NCBI RefSeq assembly: GCF_000725625.1
Contig: NZ_JOHS01000097.1
Location: 1-7,955, forward strand
Reading direction: 5' to 3'
DNA length: 7,955 bases
DNA from: Streptomyces sp. NRRL F-6676
GTDB taxonomy: Bacteria > Actinomycetota > Actinomycetes > Streptomycetales > Streptomycetaceae
Part shown: positions 1 to 6,000 of the stretch, in pieces
How positions within the stretch are numbered: the stretch's first letter is position 1
How the letters are laid out: every line of letters starts with the position of its first letter
The notes under the pieces: generated by a model
The model's input: the letters and a program-made list of their open reading frames with translations, nothing else
The model's database searches: none
Told to the model about the DNA's origin: nothing
Position numbers and translations under genes: made by a program

Positions 1-3000
1 CGACAAAGCCCCCCACCCCGCCACCGAACCCCCCATCTGGCCCACCTCACAGGCACCCACCACTCCCCCCGCACCCCCGGTGGCGCCCGCGTCGAGCTAT
101 GTGCGGAACTACGGCGCGCTGCCCGACGGCACGGTCGGCCTCGTGCAGATACAGCCCTTCTCCGCCGAGGTGCTGGACGGGCTGCACCGGCAGGTGTACT
201 CCGAGCTGGGCGTCGACGAGAACGATCCGCCCGCCGAGGTGCGCGAGCAGGTCGAGGACCGGCTCAGCGGCGCCAACCTCGCCCTCAACCTGGCCTATGT
301 GCGCAGTGCCGGCGGTCACCGGGTCACCATCAGCGTCGGCGGACGCGACCACACCATCGACGTACAGCTCACCCTCTCCGAGGCCCGGCCCTCCTCGCGC
401 CAGGGTGAGTTCGACACACGTGACCCCGACAAGCACGTCGAGCGGCGCGGCTTCGGCACCCGGGAGAACTTCTCCGGGCAGCCGTCCGGCACCTACCGCA
501 CGTTCCAGGTGCCGTGGACCGGGTCCTGGCCCGTGGCCGCCCCGACGCCGGTGCGGGCGGTGGACGGCGCGGCGACGGCGTCGATCACGCACAACCAGGC
601 GAGTGACTCCAGTACGGTCACGTACGCCGTGCAGACCACGTCCGCCCAGCGCTCCAACGAGCCGTCGGACCCGGTGGAGTTCACCACCCACTGGCGGGTC
701 CGCCGCGACGCCCCCGGCGTCACCGCGCCCTCCAAGAAGCCGTCCACCACCGCCTCCGACGGCTGGAGCGCCCCGCGGTCGCACGGTCCGACCACGATCT
801 GGTTCCCGCGCCACCTCACCACCGCCGACCCCGCGCCCGGCTCCCTGCCGGCCCCCGCCGACCCGGACGACCTGCCGCTGTTCGGCGTCGACTCGGTCAT
901 CGACCCCCGTGCCCTCTACGAGCACACCCACCAGAGCTTCCACGCGGACCTGGACGACACCGCCGCCGGGCAGGTGTCCGACTTCCTCTCCGAGCAGGTG
1001 CTCCGCGGTCTGCTCCCGGCACAGCTCGACGGCGGTCTCTACTCACCGGTGCTCGTCAACGGCAACGGCGATGTGGTGGGCATGCTGCACTTCACCGCCG
1101 TGCCGACGGTGGGCACCCCGCAGCGGCAGAGCAACGCGGGGCAGATCAACCTCGAGAGCCATGTCGTCAACTTCTCGAAGGTGGACCTGTCGTCGAAGTA
1201 CACCAGTGGCATCGGGTTCAGCGGCAACGCGGCCGCCGCGCTCACCGGGGACCACTCCGCGGGCCACCCGGACTCCTCGAAGCACATCGGCGGCAGCCTG
1301 GGCGCGCGCGGACAGGCGCAGGCGACGGTCACCAACACCTACGGCGCCGGCATCTCCTCCGGCACCATGCACGCGATCCGCACCAACCGCGGGCACCTGC
1401 TCACGCCCGCCGCCGTCGGCTACCAGGTGACCCTGATCCGGCCCGACGGGACCGAGTCGCACGCGCCCCTGCTGACCCGCCCGCACGGTCTGGACCTGCG
1501 GGTGCTGTCCAAGGACGACGCCACCGGCCACGCGCCCACCGCGAGCGAACTGCGGGAGCTGCCGGACTCGTTGGAGCGGCTGGACGGCATCGGGCTGAGC
1601 GCGGCCCCGCTCGACGTCACCGGCACCAACCCCCTGTGGGACCGTGCCGAGACCTGGCTGCGCGAGGAGGGGCTGCTGCCGCCCGACCCCAAGGCGCCGG
1701 CGGCCACCGGGCTCGGCGCGAAGCTGAAGCAGGCGGCGTTCGACCACGAGCCGGAGCATCAGATCCGGCTGCACGCCCAGCTCAACAATCTGCGCCGGCT
1801 GCGCGAGGCCCGCTCCCGGCTGGGGCTGCGTGCCGCCTCCGACTCCATGGTGGACGGCGGGCACGAGCTCCATCTGGAGGTGCCCAACAGCTCCGACACC
1901 GGGGTGCGCCGGGTGCGGCTGCTGCTCACGGCGGTCCGGGACACCTCGCGCGGCAGCGTCCACCGCCGGGTGCTGCCCGGCATCCAGGTCATGGGTCTGG
2001 CCCAGGCCTCGGGCGGCGACAGCGAGCAGCGCGGCGAGTCCTACGGCGGCGCGCTCGGTCCGATGGGCAGTGTGAGCGGGCCGCTGGGCGACTGGGGCGG
2101 GATCGGCTTCGGCGCCGACTACCAGTACGGTCACCAGATCACCCACGGCGACACCGTGGGCGGCGCGACCGGGCACGACCAGTTCTACATCGGCACCGGG
2201 CAGGACAGTCACAAGTTCGAGGTCCCGGTGCTGCTCGCGCTCGACCTGTACGCGGACGACGGCGACGAGCCCACCGTGCGGTTCGGGCAGGACGTGAACC
2301 AGGCGGCGGCCCCGGCCACGCCCGCGGCCCCGGGCGCGCCGGCCGCGCCGGTGGCCCCGACCGTGTCCGGTTCGATGTGGCTGGCGGTGCCGGAGGGCCG
2401 TACCCGCGCGCCCTCGGTGACACCCGCGCCCGCCCCGCCCACCACGCCGCGGGACGGGGCCCCGCGGCGGCCCGACGCGACCGACATGGCACGGCTGGAC
2501 GGCACCGACGCAGCCGGCAACCCGCTCCCGGAGCTGGTGCGGGTGCCGGACGACGGGCTGATCGACACCGCGCGCGGTTCCGCCGCCATCGACTCGGCCT
2601 TCCGGCGGGGCGCCGCCGAGCTGCGCGACCGGATCCAGGCGGCCGCCGCGGCCACGTCGGCGAACACGGACACCGGCACCGGCCCGATCCTCCCGGTCAC
2701 CGCCACCGGCGCCCCGCCGGCCACCGGCCGGGGGCCGGACCACGGCATCTCACCGCTCGCCGGGCGGGGCATGACCGACAGCACGACACGCGCCGCCGAG
2801 TTCCGGCACGCCGCGACCACACCGGGCAGCCTGATCGCCCACGGCCACGAGATCTTCAAGAACTCCTACGTCGTCGAGGGCATGACCCTGCCGGGCACGC
2901 TCGCGGACGGCCAGTACTCGCTGGAGATCCAGGCCGTCGCCCACAACGCCCGGCTCGTCGACACCACCAAGCAGTATCTGGAGACGGGTGTCGCGGCGAC

Positions 3001-6000
3001 GGACAGCGCCCAGCAGCAGAAGTCGCTCGGCAAGTCGCACCAGACCGGTGTCACCGGGCTGGTCTCGCAGAACCCGCCCGCGCTGCCGAAGGGGGAGGAC
3101 GACGGCTCCGGGCAGGTCAACCCGGAGATCGACGGGACGATCGGGGTGAGTTCCCGGTCCGGGACCAAGGCGTTCAAGGGGCTGTTCAACCCCTCGGCGC
3201 GCTTCGGTTACGTGGCGCGCACCGACACCTCGGACAGTCTCTCCTCCAGCACCGCCGTCAACCGGGTCCCCACCGAGTCCGGCGTCCTGCACCGGGTGGT
3301 CGCCGACGTCACCTACTTCGTCACCCTCCGCGCCGGTACCCGCAACGCGCTGGGCGGCATCGGGGATCTGGGCACGAACGACCCCATCACCTTCGCCGTG
3401 GATGTCCGGGACGGATTGCAGTTCCTCACCTCGCAGGGCCAGGTCACCCGTGACGCGCGGTGGATGGGCTCCGTGCGGGGCCTCACCCCGCAGCCGGCGC
3501 CGGCTCCGACGGCGGCGCTGCCGTCGTCGTACACCCGCGACCGCGAGCTGGGGCTCGGCGGCGTCCTCTCGGTCATCGAGTACCAGACGCCGCCGGCCGC
3601 GCCCCCGCCGGCCACGGCCGCGCCCGCCGGGTCCGTCCCGCTGGGGCCGGTGGCCCCCCGGGAGCGGCGCGGGCAGGTCTACCGCGAGCTGGTGGGCCTG
3701 GTGGAGTCGGAGGCACCCGGTGTGTTCACCCCGGGCCACACCGGCTACCAGCCCGGCGTACGGTCGCGGATCGCGCAGCTCACCTCGACCGCGGGGCTGC
3801 GCGCCCTGCCCGGGCGCGGCCCGGACGGCACCCCGCGCCGGGCCACCACGCGCTTCCACTTCCGCCACCACGGCGCCGGCGGCGAGCGTCTGGTCGAGGT
3901 CACGCTGACGGCGGTGCCCCGGCGTACCCAGGACCTGTCCGGCATCCGGGGCTCCTCGCGCCCGGGCTCGGGTCTGGAGCAGTGGCAGTCGCACACCTCG
4001 GCGGGGCGGACGACGACCAAGGCGTGGGTGCGGCAGAAGCAGCTCGGGGTCAATGTCACCACCCGCTACCCGCGGCCGCACCAGAAGCCCGAGGAGTCCA
4101 AGGTGGACCGGGCGGCGCCGGTGTTCACCCCGCAGGCGGCGACCAGCAGGTCGGTGCGGCGGGCGACCACCGTCGACAACCGGTTCTGGCTCCGTACCGA
4201 CAACGGGGCGGACTTCGACGGCCTCCAGTACGACTACGTGGTCTCCGTCCGCTCGGCGCTGGTCGCCGACTGGCCGCCCAACCTCGTCGGCGGTCTGGTA
4301 CAGAACGGTGTCATCGCCTGGTCGGAGGCGGGCGGCGATCTGCGGCGGTGGATGGACGAGCTGCTGGCGCGCGGCACGCCCCGTACCCGCAGCATCCCGG
4401 TCCGGCTGGCCCTGCGGTTCACGGGCACCGAGACCAACGCGCGCACCCGGCCGGCCACGGTGACCGCCCCGTCCGTCGTCTCCACCGTCGACCCGCGCAA
4501 CACCGTGCTGCCCGGCCCGACGCCCACGCCGTACCTCGCCGACGACGGCATGTTCAGCCCGACGGGGCCGACCCCGGCGTTCGCCTTCGACGGGTGGGCC
4601 CAGCTGGAGACCGCGCTCGACGAGGTCGCACCGCTCAGCAACGGCCGCTGGCACTCCCAGTTGACCTCGGTGTCGCTGGAGGGCCGGGCGGCCCGCCTCG
4701 GGCAGCTCGTCCAGGCCGGCCGGGCCTCCCTGGACCGCCCCCGGCTCGCCGCCGACCTGACCCGGCGCATGCCCGGCACCCGCCCCTTCGAGGGGGCGCC
4801 CGCGCAGCCGCCGTCGATCACGGTCACGCTCTACAACCCGCGCCGCGCCACGCACGGCGACGACGTCACCCTCGACCAGTTGCACAACACCACCGACACG
4901 GTGAGCACGGCGGCGGGCGCCGACCACTCCTTCTCCACCGCCTTCACCGAACTCCTCAGCACCGACGGCGAGGGCCACCACCTCGCCGGTGCGACCGTGC
5001 CGCTCGCCCAGCGCTCGACCCAGCCCAGCAGCTTCGGCGGCAGCACCACCGGCAGCCGCCGCGACTGGCTCAAGAACGGCAGCACCTCCGCCCCGGCGAG
5101 CGGTGCCCGGGGCACCCGCAGCTACGCCGTCGACGCCGATGTCCACCTGCTGGTGGAGGGGCCCGAGGGCGCCCGGCACGTCACCGGCACGGTCACCCTG
5201 CGGGTGGAGGAGCGCGATCTGCTCGGCCACGGCCTCATCGCCCCGGGCGAGTCCCCGGACCATGTGCGCGACCTGCCCGCGCTCGTTCCCGACTGGGCCG
5301 ACGTCGCCCCGCACGATCTGGCCGAGCGCCTGCACTCCGCGCTCACCCCCGGCACCGACGGCGTGCAGTTGTGGGTGTCCGTCGGCCCGGACACGGACGG
5401 CACCCGGCTCGGGCAGGCGCTCTACGGGGCCTCCCGCGCCGCCGTCCTCGGCAACCGTCCGGTGGAGCTGATGACCCGGGGCCCGGAGGGCATCCGCCGC
5501 TGGCGGTTCGGCGCCGACGGCTCCCTCGTCACCGCCGACCCCGACCTCGTCTCCGCCTGGACCCCGTTCCACGCCAGGGCGGAGACGCTGCACGCCGCCA
5601 TGGAGACCCTCGCCGACACCCCCGGCCGGCTGCACCGCCTCACCACCTCCCTCCAGCACGCCAACCGCGCCCACGCCGACGCCGTGGACGTGCTGGACGG
5701 GGCCCGGAAGGCGGTGACGGCCGCGCTCACCGCCGAGAACAAGGCGAGGACCGACGCCGCCGCCTCCGCGAAGGCCGCCCGGGAGGCCGGGGAGCTGGTC
5801 GGCAGGCTGCGGCAGGGGCTCGCCGATGCCCGGAAGACGGTCACGACGCTGCCGCCGGTGATCGCGGCGAACGAGCGGAAGGCGGCCGACGGCCGCCGCG
5901 ACCTGGGCCGGGCGCTGGACCGGCTGACCACGGTGGAGAACACCGTGCGCGCCGAGCGCGCGGCCGCGGCGGCGAAGGGGGCGCAGGGCACGCGGGGGGC

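Noticed and set aside
99..1430. A 443-codon plus-strand open frame in another phase
   Set aside because: The product is mainly Arg, Pro, Ser and Thr without motifs, and it overlaps modules 1 and 2 of the real frame. It is a shadow.
2300..2370. Repeated GCC/CCG/GCG units looking like a DNA tandem repeat
   Set aside because: There is no exact repeat unit, only the codon pattern of an Ala/Pro linker, and the frame is not disturbed.
1043..2743. A 566-codon open frame on the minus strand
   Set aside because: It has the same register and cause as the larger antisense frame. It is bounded by the TCA codons near 1040 and at 2750 in the sense gene, and its product is low-complexity.
1636..3453. A 605-codon plus-strand open frame in another phase
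   Set aside because: The translation is Arg/Gly/Ala/His-rich low complexity, typical of an out-of-phase reading of high-GC3 DNA. The base-2 frame across the same DNA has clear strand and helix patterns and continues beyond on both sides.
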